Positions 1 through 6,978 of a DNA stretch of 64,000 bases are shown here, in pieces. Position 1 is the first letter of the stretch, and the number at the start of each line of letters is the position of its first letter. The DNA is from Neisseria dentiae. GTDB lineage: Bacteria > Pseudomonadota > Gammaproteobacteria > Burkholderiales > Neisseriaceae. The stretch is taken from positions 1-64,000 of the forward strand of contig NZ_JANIKQ010000001.1 in the NCBI RefSeq assembly GCF_024580525.1. Reading direction: 5' to 3'. Both the position numbers and the translations under genes were made by a program. Below the pieces are notes generated by a model. The model did no database searches and was not told the DNA's origin. It saw only the letters and a program-made list of their open reading frames with translations.

Positions 1-150
1 GACAAGCATCCGTTTAAGGATTCGGCACACCGGCAAAAAGAGTTATGTCGTTTTGTTAACTTTTATAACACCGTCAAGCCCCACAAGAGCCTGAAAGGCG
101 ACACCCCTTTTGAGGTTTTACAGGCTTATTTTTCTCAACCTGTTGTGTAA
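1..150 (+). pseudogene. IS481-like transposase, C-terminal fragment
   Basis: The first 150 bases are an open frame of 49 codons plus TAA, with no start inside the window. The peptide contains the stretch RFVNFYNTVKPHKSLKGDTP, which resembles the end of the integrase-core (DDE) domain of IS481-type transposases, where a YN-x-x-(K/R)PHK-x-L-x-G-x-TP block closes the protein. The 5' part, including the first catalytic residues, lies left of the window, so I cannot say whether the gene is intact. The stop codon lies inside the terminal inverted repeat of the element (145-171), a usual arrangement for compact IS elements. Family assignment is from motif memory; an IS3-type element is the main alternative. 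Confidence 0.7.
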
Positions 151-171
151 ACAACCCGACCATTTCCTACA
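145..171 (+). repeat. Right terminal inverted repeat of the IS481-like element
   Basis: The 27-base end starts GTGTAAACAACCCGACC and finishes TTCCTACA, so the outward-reading end begins TGT. The same sequence, with two differences, recurs in reverse orientation at 9735-9761, and a more diverged copy lies at 9912-9938. This recurrence marks it as an IS end rather than chance. Confidence 0.7.
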
Positions 172-227
172 TCTGAAAAGCGAAAAATTTTTTCAGACGG
201 CCTGATTAGCCTTTTTAAGGAAACACC

Positions 228-500
228 ATGTCCGAACAAAACACTTCTTTAATCGAATTTCCCTGCAACTTCACCATTAAAGTGATGGGGGTTCAGCACC
301 CCGAATTTGCTTCGTTGGTGCTCGCCTGCGTGCAAAAGCACGCGCCTGAAACCCAGGCGTACCACATCAGCGTGCGCCCGAGCAGCAAAGGCAATTATCT
401 GGGCGCAACCGTGGAAGCGGCCAATGTGCAGAATCAAGAACAGCTGAACAATATCTACCGCGAACTCACCGGCCACGAGCTGGTGAAAATGGTGCTGTAA
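228..500 (+). CDS. ybeD: YbeD/DUF493 family protein
   Basis: The 90-residue product is a small single-domain protein of the YbeD (DUF493) family. It has the FPC-N-F-IKVMG opening, a central [11 protein letters not shown] strand and a short C-terminal helix, typical of the family's ACT-like fold. In enterobacteria this gene also lies directly before lipB and was proposed to have a regulatory role in lipoate metabolism, but its biochemical role is not settled. An AAGGA ribosome site lies six bases before the ATG. The stop is one base before the lipB ATG, so the two are almost certainly cotranscribed and may be translationally coupled. A single uptake sequence lies just upstream, at about 193-203. 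Confidence 0.85.
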   Translation: MSEQNTSLIEFPCNFTIKVMGVQHPEFASLVLACVQKHAPETQAYHISVRPSSKGNYLGATVEAANVQNQEQLNNIYRELTGHELVKMVL

Positions 501-501
501 C

Positions 502-1125
502 ATGAAAACCGTGCACTTGGGCCTGACTGACTACCAACCCGTGTTCGAGGCCATGAAAACCTTTAACGCCGGGCGCACCGACCACACAGAAGACGAACTG
601 TGGGTGGTCGAACACCCGCCCGTGTTCACGCAAGGCTTGGCGGGCAAGCCCGAACACCTGCTGCTGCACAGCAGCATACCCGTGGTGCAGATTGATCGCG
701 GCGGCCAAATCACCTATCACGGCCCGGGCCAGCTGGTGGTTTACACGCTAATCGACTTCAAACGCCGCAAAACCAGTGTGCGCAATATCGTGAGCGCCCT
801 TGAAAACAGCATTATCGCCACGTTGGCCGAATACGGCATCGCCGCCGCCGCCGACCCGCAACGCCCCGGCGTTTATGTAAACGGGCGCAAAATCGCCTCT
901 TTGGGGTTACGGATTAAAAACGGCTCGGTGTATCACGGCCTGGCATTGAACGTTGATATGGATTTATCGCCTTTTCTGCAAATCAATCCTTGCGGCTACG
1001 CAGGCATGGAAATGGTGCAGATGGCCGATTTTCTCACACCCTGCCCGCCGCTTGCCGAGGTGGCCGGAAAGCTGACCGCACATTTACAGCAAAAACTGGA
1101 ACCATCGGCAGCAGAGGCCGTCTGA
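502..1125 (+). CDS. lipB: Octanoyl-[acyl-carrier-protein]:protein N-octanoyltransferase
   Basis: LipB moves the octanoyl group from acyl carrier protein to the lipoyl domains of the 2-oxoacid dehydrogenases and of glycine cleavage protein H, the first step of lipoate synthesis in the cytoplasm. The 207-residue product has the signature [12 protein letters not shown] at residues 66-77. The expected catalytic pair is present: Lys130 in GRKIASLG and Cys164 in NPCG. The length matches the family. It follows ybeD by one base and precedes the phosphoesterase and lipA in the same direction. The last codons read through an uptake sequence (GAG GCC GTC TGA), so the uptake sequence itself supplies the stop codon. 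Confidence 0.95.
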   Translation: MKTVHLGLTDYQPVFEAMKTFNAGRTDHTEDELWVVEHPPVFTQGLAGKPEHLLLHSSIPVVQIDRGGQITYHGPGQLVVYTLIDFKRRKTSVRNIVSALENSIIATLAEYGIAAAADPQRPGVYVNGRKIASLGLRIKNGSVYHGLALNVDMDLSPFLQINPCGYAGMEMVQMADFLTPCPPLAEVAGKLTAHLQQKLEPSAAEAV

Positions 1126-1213
1126 AAACCATCGCCTCCAACAGGCATTAACAAGCGGGGCACGGCAAAACCGCCCTCCTCCCACCAACGTCCCAAAGAT
1201 TATTGAAACCGCC

Positions 1214-1999
1214 ATGCGTTTAGCCCTGATTTCCGACATACACGGCAACCTGCCGGCCTTGGAAGCCGTTGCAGCCGACATCCGCCGGCGTGGTTGCGAT
1301 GCCGTGGCCAATTTGGGCGACAGCCTCTCCGGTCCTCTGTGGCCGCAGGAAACGGCGCAATTTCTCATGGCCGAAAACTGGCCGACGGTTGCAGGCAACC
1401 ACGAACGCCAACTGCTCACCCAGTCTGCCGCCAAACAAAGCCTTTCCGACCGTTTCACCTCCCTGCAACTGGGGCAGCCGGAATGGGCGTGGCTGGCCGC
1501 CCTGCCCGCCATCCTGCCGTTAACCGAAGATATCCTGCTCTGCCACGGCAGCCCGCACGGCGATAAGGTTTATCTGATGGAATCCATCGTGAACGGCCGG
1601 ACGGTTTTGTCTGCCGAAAAAGAAATCCGCCAACGTTTGGGCGATGCCAGCGCCGCCGTTATCGCTTGCGGCCACACCCATATACCGCGCAGCATCCATA
1701 TCGACGATATGCTGCTGGTTAACCCCGGCAGCGTCGGCCTGCAAGCCTATGAGGACGACCAACCGCCCCATGTGGTGGAATGCGGCTCGCCCCACGCACG
1801 CTACGCCATAATTGACAAACGGCAAAACATTTGGACGACCGAACACTTTACCGTGCCCTACCCCCATGAAGCTGCCGTTACCAAAGCACAAAAAGAACAC
1901 CGCACCGACTGGGCTTATGCTTTACAATACGGCCGTACACCACCGGCACAAACCCTGCCGGCCGGCACCCTAACCGTTAACCCGGAATATCAGCCATGA
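1214..1999 (+). CDS. Calcineurin-like metallophosphoesterase (YfcE/MJ0936-type)
   Basis: The 261-residue protein carries the full metal-binding set of the metallophosphoesterase superfamily: DIHGN at the N-terminus (Asp8, His10), GD with Asp36, GNHE at 61-64 and a later GHTH motif. These ligate a two-metal centre that hydrolyses phosphoesters. The substrate cannot be read from the sequence; relatives include general phosphodiesterases and diadenosine polyphosphate hydrolases. Its last codon and stop overlap the lipA start by four bases (ATGA), so it is translated as part of the lipoate operon, but I know of no established role in lipoate synthesis. The 88 bases after lipB have no terminator-like hairpin. 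Confidence 0.85.
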   Translation: MRLALISDIHGNLPALEAVAADIRRRGCDAVANLGDSLSGPLWPQETAQFLMAENWPTVAGNHERQLLTQSAAKQSLSDRFTSLQLGQPEWAWLAALPAILPLTEDILLCHGSPHGDKVYLMESIVNGRTVLSAEKEIRQRLGDASAAVIACGHTHIPRSIHIDDMLLVNPGSVGLQAYEDDQPPHVVECGSPHARYAIIDKRQNIWTTEHFTVPYPHEAAVTKAQKEHRTDWAYALQYGRTPPAQTLPAGTLTVNPEYQP

Positions 2000-2982
2000 A
2001 CAACGAAACCGTCAAATCAAACAACGCCCAAGGCGTCAAGCACAAAGGCGCCGCCAAAACCGCACGCATCCCCATCAAAGTAGTGCCGCTGGAAGAAAAG
2101 CTGAAAAAACCCGAATGGATACGCGCCAAACTGCCCACAGGCAAGAAATTTTTTGAAATCAAAAACATTCTGCGCGATCAAAAAATGCACACCGTGTGCG
2201 AAGAAGCCAGTTGCCCCAATATCGGCGAATGCTTCAGCAAAGGCACCGCCACCTTTATGATTATGGGCGACATCTGCACCCGCCGCTGCCCTTTCTGCGA
2301 CGTAGGCCACGGCCGTCCCAACCCGCTCGACCCCAACGAACCGAAAAACCTGGCCGAAAGCGTAGCCGCCATGAAACTGCGCTATGTGGTCATTACTTCG
2401 GTTGACCGCGACGACCTGCGCGACGGCGGTGCCCAGCATTTCGCCGACTGCATCAACGCCATCCGCGAAAAAAGCCCGCAAACCAAAATCGAAATCCTAG
2501 TGCCCGACTTCCGCGGCCGCCTCGACATCGCCTTGGACATTCTTTCCCGAACCCCGCCCGACGTGATGAACCACAACCTCGAAACCCACCCGCGCCTCTA
2601 CAAACAGGCTCGCCCCGGTTCCGATTACCAACACTCGCTCGAACTCTTGCGCCGCTATAAAGAAATGCAGCCCGACATCCCCACTAAGTCGGGCATTATG
2701 GTCGGCTTGGGCGAAACCGACGAAGAAGTGCGCGAAATCATGCGCGATATGCGCGCGCACAACATCGAAATGATTACCGTCGGCCAATACCTGCAACCTT
2801 CAGACGGCCACCTGCCCGTTTTGCGCTATGTTACTCCGGCACAATTCAAAACATTCGAGCAGGAAGCCTACGAAATGGGCTTTACCAACGCCGCCATCGG
2901 CGCAATGGTCAGAAGCTCTTACCACGCCGACGAACAAGCCTCGCAGGCTTTGCAGGAAAACGTTTTAAACGTTAACCTTTAA
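1996..2982 (+). CDS. lipA: Lipoyl synthase
   Basis: LipA is a radical SAM enzyme that inserts two sulfur atoms into protein-bound octanoyl groups made by LipB. The 328-residue product has both iron-sulfur binding sets: the auxiliary cluster cysteines C68, C73 and C79 ([12 protein letters not shown]) and the radical SAM motif C94, C98, C101 (CTRRCPFC). The C-terminal RSSYHADEQ block supplies the serine that ligates the auxiliary cluster in characterised enzymes. The N-terminal 35 residues are basic and variable, as in many proteobacterial LipA. The ATG overlaps the preceding gene's stop. An uptake-sequence hairpin follows at 3003-3034. Confidence 0.96.
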   Translation: MNNETVKSNNAQGVKHKGAAKTARIPIKVVPLEEKLKKPEWIRAKLPTGKKFFEIKNILRDQKMHTVCEEASCPNIGECFSKGTATFMIMGDICTRRCPFCDVGHGRPNPLDPNEPKNLAESVAAMKLRYVVITSVDRDDLRDGGAQHFADCINAIREKSPQTKIEILVPDFRGRLDIALDILSRTPPDVMNHNLETHPRLYKQARPGSDYQHSLELLRRYKEMQPDIPTKSGIMVGLGETDEEVREIMRDMRAHNIEMITVGQYLQPSDGHLPVLRYVTPAQFKTFEQEAYEMGFTNAAIGAMVRSSYHADEQASQALQENVLNVNL

Positions 2983-3002
2983 TAAAGGCGTTTTTAAAGC
3001 AA

Positions 3003-3034
3003 TCAGGCCGTCTGAAATGTTTCAGACGGCCTGA
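3003..3034 (+). terminator. DUS-pair terminator after lipA
   Basis: Two uptake sequences in inverted orientation form a perfect 15-bp stem with a two-base loop. It lies 20 bases past the lipA stop and faces the minus-strand fpr gene, so it probably ends lipA transcription. The T-run is weak. Confidence 0.75.
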
Positions 3035-3112
3035 TGTCTTTGGAAAATTCAAATTACCAACTAAAAAACCTGAAACCTTTGCAAAATTCCTTTCAGCATC
3101 TTAAAACCTCTA

Positions 3113-3191
3113 CGTCATGCTCGGGCTTGACCCGAGCATCTTTTTGTTTCAAAAGAAATAACAGATACTCGGGTCAAGCCCGAGTATGACG
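3113..3191. repeat. Palindromic dispersed repeat (CTCGGGCTTGACCCGAG family), copy 1
   Basis: The copy consists of two inverted arms, GCTCGGGCTTGACCCGAGC and ACTCGGGTCAAGCCCGAGT, bracketed by CGTCAT and ATGACG and separated by about 25 AT-rich bases. Each arm is itself nearly palindromic, so the element can fold as one long hairpin or two short ones. Related copies are at 16042-16117, 22813-22843, 43863-43937 and 51921-51987. Confidence 0.8.
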
Positions 3192-3262
3192 GAAGTGGTT
3201 TTATAACGGCAGGGGTTTGGACAAGCTGCCGACAGATTTTGCCTGATGCTTGCGAATGCTAA

Positions 3263-4039
3263 TTATTGATCCACAAACGCGCGCTCAATCAGGTAATCGC
3301 CGCGCTGGCCCATTTTCGGCGAAACCTTCAGGCCGAATTCGTCCAACACCGCGCTGATGTCTTTCAGCATGGCGGGGCTGCCGCACAGCATGGCACGGTC
3401 GTGTTCGGGGTTCATCATCGGCAGGCCGATGTCTGCGAACATTTTGCCGCTTTTCATCAGGTCGGTGATGTGGCCGCGGTGCGGGTATTCTTCGCGCGAT
3501 ACCACGGGGTAGTAAATCAGTTTTTCTTTGACCAGTTCACCCAGATATTCGTGTTCGGGCAGCTCTTTGGTGAAGCGGTCGTAATAAGCCAAATCTTTTT
3601 TGTAGCGCACGCCGTGCACCAGAATCACTTTTTCAAACTGGTCGTAAACTTCCGGGTCTTTGGTGATGCTCAAAAACGGGGCGATGCCGGTGCCGGTAGA
3701 GAGCAGGTAGAGGTTTTTGCCGGGGTTCAGGTCGCCGCAAATCAGGGTGCCGGTGGGTTTTTTACTCACTAAAACTTCGTCGCCCACTTTCAGGTGTTGC
3801 AGGCGGCTGGTCAGGGGGCCATCGGGCACTTTGATGCTGAAAAATTCGAGGTGTTCTTCCCAGTTGGCGCTGGCCACGCTGTATGCGCGCATCAGCGGTT
3901 TGCCGTCCACCATCAGGCCCACCATCACGAACTGGCCGTTTTCAAAACGCAGAGAATCGTCGCGGGTGCAGGTGAAGGTGAAGTAGGAATCCGTCCAATG
4001 GTGTACGGAAAGAACGGTTTGGGTGTTGAACGCTGCCAT
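3263..4039 (-). CDS. fpr: Ferredoxin--NADP(+) reductase
   Basis: Fpr passes electrons between NADPH and ferredoxin or flavodoxin through FAD, in the cytoplasm. The 258-residue product has the FAD-binding RAYSVAS motif at residues 51-57 and the NADP-binding loop STGTGIAPFLS at 114-124, then the C-terminal CGSPAML nicotinamide-site motif. It ends in AFVDQ, which fits the bacterial single-domain Fpr subclass better than plant-type enzymes. The start ATG fits the family N-terminus. Upstream at 4080-4107 is an uptake-sequence hairpin that probably ends thrC, so fpr appears to be transcribed alone; a MITE-like repeat separates it from thrC. Confidence 0.93.
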   Translation of the reverse strand: MAAFNTQTVLSVHHWTDSYFTFTCTRDDSLRFENGQFVMVGLMVDGKPLMRAYSVASANWEEHLEFFSIKVPDGPLTSRLQHLKVGDEVLVSKKPTGTLICGDLNPGKNLYLLSTGTGIAPFLSITKDPEVYDQFEKVILVHGVRYKKDLAYYDRFTKELPEHEYLGELVKEKLIYYPVVSREEYPHRGHITDLMKSGKMFADIGLPMMNPEHDRAMLCGSPAMLKDISAVLDEFGLKVSPKMGQRGDYLIERAFVDQ

Positions 4040-4079
4040 TCGGATACTTTCTTTTGAGAACGATAAAAATGAAATACGG

Positions 4080-4107
4080 TTTCAGACGGCCCCAAGGCCG
4101 TCTGAAA
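4080..4107 (-). terminator. DUS-pair hairpin between thrC and fpr
   Basis: Two inverted uptake sequences form a 12-bp stem with a four-base loop. It lies between thrC and fpr, both on the minus strand, so it can end thrC transcripts. Confidence 0.5.
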
Positions 4108-4118
4108 AATCATTGTTT

Positions 4119-4261
4119 GAGACCTATCCACCCCCCCCATCTGCGGCGCACTTCTTCGTTGTGTGCTGCTCGCTCGCTTGCCTAACTCTATGTTATGTCT
4201 GCGCTCGCTGCGCTGCTACGCCTTGAACTGCATCCACATCTAGGGGTTTTGCAAAGGTCTC
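4119..4261. mobile_element. 143-bp MITE-like repeat, copy 1
   Basis: The element is bounded by GAGACCTA on the left and TTTTGCAAAGGTCTC on the right. Its reverse complement matches the copy at 18171-18313 over the whole 143 bp, with the same internal block (GATGCAGTTCAAGGCGTAGC and GCAAGCGAGCGAGCAGC). No coding frame is conserved. The left end of this copy is altered: a run of eight C residues replaces the expected TTTGCAAA. Ends of this type recall IS1106/IS5-family termini of Neisseria as I remember them; that link is inference. Confidence 0.7.
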
Positions 4262-4332
4262 TGTTTGATTAAAAATACGGCATTCTAAACAAAAACATTT
4301 CTCATCACAATGTTTGCCCGGCAGGGCGTTTT

Positions 4333-5751
4333 TCAGACGGCCTTATCCAAGGTTGTGCGGATAATGTTTTTCACCGCTTCCGCATCATTGGGCACCACGG
4401 TTACGCGTTGGGGCAGTTGCTCCAAGCCTGCAAGCGCGGCGGGGCGCGGTACGGTTACGCTGCCTACGGCTTCGTGTATGGTGTCTTCAAACTTGGCGGC
4501 CAGGGCAGTTTCGAGGCAGACGATGGTTTCGCCCGCTTCGCGCACTTCGCGCGCCACTTTGACGCCGTCGGCGGTGTGCGGGTCGATTAATTCGCCGTCG
4601 GTGCGGTAAACTTCGGCGATGGTCTCCAAGCGGTCGCGGTGGCTGCTTTTACCGGAGGCAAAGCCGTATTTTTCGTGCGCTTCTTGCAGTTTCGCCGCCA
4701 AGTCGAAACCTTTGCCACTGCCGACTTCTGCCCATAATGTTTGGATTTCCGCTGCGTTTCTGCCCATCAGGTCGAACACGAAGCGCTCGAAGTTGGAGGC
4801 TTTGGAAATGTCCATCGAGGGGCTGGAGGTAACGTGGGTGTGTTCGGCGGTGCGCGGGCGGTAGGCGCCGGTTTTGAAAAATTCGTCGAGCACGTCGTTT
4901 TCGTTGGTGGCGACAATCAGGCGGCGGATGGGCAGGCCCATTTGGCGGGCGATGTGGCCGGCGCAGATGTTGCCGAAGTTGCCGCTGGGCACGCAGAAGC
5001 TCACTTTCTGCGCGTTGTTGTCGGTGGCTTTGAAGTAGCCGGCGAAGTAATACACCACTTGCGCCACGATGCGCCCCCAGTTGATGGAGTTGACGGTGCC
5101 GATGTGGTATTTCTCTTTGAAGCCGGCATCGTTTTGCACGGCTTTCACGATGTCTTGGCAGTCGTCGAACATGCCCTCAACGGCGATGTTATGGATGTTT
5201 TCGTCTTGCAGGCTGAACATCTGCGCGCGCTGGAAGCTACTCATTTTGCCGTCGGGCGAAAGCATAAACACGTTGACGCTTTTTTTGCCGCGCAGGGCGT
5301 ATTCGGCGGCGGAGCCAGTGTCGCCGCTGGTGGCACCGAGAATATTGAGCTGTTTGCCTTCTTTGGCCAGCACATATTCAAACGCATTGCCCAAAAACTG
5401 CATGGCCATATCTTTAAACGCCAACGTGGGGCCGTTGGAAAGCGCCTGGATTTTGATGCCGTCTGAAAGCGTGCGCACGGGTGTGATTTCGGCGCTGCCG
5501 AAAGTTTCGGCGGTGTAGGTGCGGTTAATGATGTCGCGCAGATCGGTGGCGGGAATATCGGTAACGAACAGGCTCATGATTTCAAACGCCAGCTCGGGAT
5601 AGCTCAGGCCGCGCCATTTTTGCAGGGTGGCTTCATCTATTTGCGGATAGTGTTCGGGCAGCATCAGGCCGCCGTCGGGCGCAAGCCCCATCAATAATAC
5701 TTCGCTGAACGGTTTGGGTGCGGTGGCTCCGCGGGTGCTGATATATTTCAT
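4333..5751 (-). CDS. thrC: Threonine synthase
   Basis: ThrC converts O-phosphohomoserine to threonine using pyridoxal phosphate. The 472-residue product belongs to the longer (class I) bacterial type, starting MKYISTRG. The PLP-binding lysine is Lys113 in GPTLAFKDMAMQFLG, and the phosphate-binding loop GATSGDTGSAA and SGNFGNICAG follow. Length and layout match characterised proteobacterial enzymes. The final codons are AAG GCC GTC TGA, so an uptake sequence supplies the stop codon, as in lipB. It lies alone between fpr and a small lipoprotein gene; no other threonine-pathway gene is in the window. Confidence 0.95.
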   Translation of the reverse strand: MKYISTRGATAPKPFSEVLLMGLAPDGGLMLPEHYPQIDEATLQKWRGLSYPELAFEIMSLFVTDIPATDLRDIINRTYTAETFGSAEITPVRTLSDGIKIQALSNGPTLAFKDMAMQFLGNAFEYVLAKEGKQLNILGATSGDTGSAAEYALRGKKSVNVFMLSPDGKMSSFQRAQMFSLQDENIHNIAVEGMFDDCQDIVKAVQNDAGFKEKYHIGTVNSINWGRIVAQVVYYFAGYFKATDNNAQKVSFCVPSGNFGNICAGHIARQMGLPIRRLIVATNENDVLDEFFKTGAYRPRTAEHTHVTSSPSMDISKASNFERFVFDLMGRNAAEIQTLWAEVGSGKGFDLAAKLQEAHEKYGFASGKSSHRDRLETIAEVYRTDGELIDPHTADGVKVAREVREAGETIVCLETALAAKFEDTIHEAVGSVTVPRPAALAGLEQLPQRVTVVPNDAEAVKNIIRTTLDKAV

Positions 5752-5813
5752 GACTCTGTTTCTTAAATAAATAATCGGGTAAACACGCCAAACGGCATCA
5801 AATGTTTCAAATG

Positions 5814-5854
5814 TTTTCAGACGGCCTGTTGCATGCGAACAGGCCGTCTGAAAA
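5814..5854 (-). terminator. DUS-pair terminator after the small lipoprotein gene
   Basis: Inverted uptake sequences extended to a 17-bp stem with a seven-base loop lie five bases past the lipoprotein stop on the minus strand. The stem ends in TTTTCAG on the transcribed strand. Confidence 0.7.
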
Positions 5855-5859
5855 GGTTA

Positions 5860-6213
5860 TTAACGGTATAAACGCTTCATGCAGGCGGTTACGGTTTTGG
5901 CGGTTACCGAGGCCACGGCCTGCGTGCGGGTGGCGGGATTGACGATCTGCACCATTTCGTTGGCGGTCATCTGGTTGGGGGCTTCTTCGCTGGCGCAGCC
6001 GCAGATTTTGTCTTCCCATTCCTGCTGTTTTTCGGCCGTCATCGCCAGCGCGATCATGCGCCATTCGTTGCGTTTGTTCAGCTCGGTGCGGCATTGGTTG
6101 TCCACCGCTGCGGTGATCAAAGAGTTGCCCACCCCAAAACCGCTGTTCATATTGCCGTCGGCGGCACAGGCGGCGAGCAGCAAGGCAAACGGCAATGCAA
6201 TGATTTTTTTCAT
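5860..6213 (-). CDS. Small lipoprotein, function unknown
   Basis: The 117-residue product starts MKKIIALPFALLLAAC, a classical type II signal peptide with a lipobox, so the mature protein should be lipid-anchored at Cys16. The mature part is short and has three further cysteines (DNQCRTEL, ICGCASEE), with another at TACMKRLYR, which could pair in the periplasm. I do not recognise the family. It is followed by a uptake-sequence terminator and lies between thrC and an acetyltransferase gene, giving no functional hint. Confidence 0.7.
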   Translation of the reverse strand: MKKIIALPFALLLAACAADGNMNSGFGVGNSLITAAVDNQCRTELNKRNEWRMIALAMTAEKQQEWEDKICGCASEEAPNQMTANEMVQIVNPATRTQAVASVTAKTVTACMKRLYR

Positions 6214-6246
6214 GATTTCCCTTTTTCAAACAAGTGGTAAAAATTC

Positions 6247-6852
6247 TTATCCGGCCGCCCGGATTCTGGCCAGGTAGGCCGCCCTATCCTCGTCGGTAAT
6301 TTCCCGCACCGCGCGGCAGGGAGCACCCATTGCCAAAACGTTGGCGGGAAGATCTTTGCAAACCAGACTGCCCGCGGCCACCACGGTGTTGTTACCGATG
6401 GTTACGCCGCCGAGAATAATACTCTGCGCGCCTATCCATACATTGTCGCCGATTACAATCGGCTTGGCGTCTTCATAGGCTTGGGCGCGCAAATCCGCAT
6501 CGAGCGGGTGGCCAACGGTGTAAAGCCCCACATTGGGCGCCAGCAGCACGCCGTTGCCGATGGTGATACCGCCCGCATCGAGCATGGTGCAGTTGAAATT
6601 GGTGTAAAAGCCGTCGCCCACTTCGATATAGGTGCCGTAGTCGCAATAAAACGGCTGGGTGATGAAAACATCTTTACCCGCCTTGCCGAACAGGCGGCGG
6701 ATAATCGCTTCGCGCGCAGCCGTATCGCCCGGACGGGTGCAAATATTGTAGTCGTGCAGCAGCTCTTTGGCACGGTCGCGCTCGGCAGCCAAACCGGCTT
6801 CCAAAGCATTGTGCGGCATACCCGCCAGCATTTTTTCGCGTTCGGTTTTCAT
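6247..6852 (-). CDS. maa: Maltose O-acetyltransferase-type hexapeptide acetyltransferase
   Basis: The product belongs to the left-handed beta-helix acetyltransferases that acetylate sugars with acetyl-CoA. I take the start at 6852 (MKTEREKMLAGM, 201 residues), because this matches the family N-terminus; a longer frame from 6897 would translate an uptake sequence. The maltose-acetyltransferase domain at the N-terminus contains the CTRPGDT region. Hexapeptide repeats follow (IGNGVLLAPNVGLYTVGHP, IGDNVWIGAQSIILGGVTIG), with the catalytic-type histidine in TVGHP. The real acceptor may be glucose, maltose or a nodulation-factor-like sugar; the sequence does not decide. The gene seems to be monocistronic and diverges from the AT-rich gene at 6979. 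Confidence 0.82.
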   Translation of the reverse strand: MKTEREKMLAGMPHNALEAGLAAERDRAKELLHDYNICTRPGDTAAREAIIRRLFGKAGKDVFITQPFYCDYGTYIEVGDGFYTNFNCTMLDAGGITIGNGVLLAPNVGLYTVGHPLDADLRAQAYEDAKPIVIGDNVWIGAQSIILGGVTIGNNTVVAAGSLVCKDLPANVLAMGAPCRAVREITDEDRAAYLARIRAAG

Positions 6853-6978
6853 CATCGGAAGGCCGTCTGAAACAAAACAGGCGCTATTGTACCGCATCGG
6901 GCTGCGGCTTACACGCTATAATGCGGGAAAACTTCGTAACGAATAACTATATATCCTTCAAATTAGGAGTAATTGATA

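Noticed and set aside
4741..5466. A plus-strand frame of 241 codons inside thrC
   Set aside because: The product is low-complexity Val/Gly/Ala-rich and antisense to threonine synthase.
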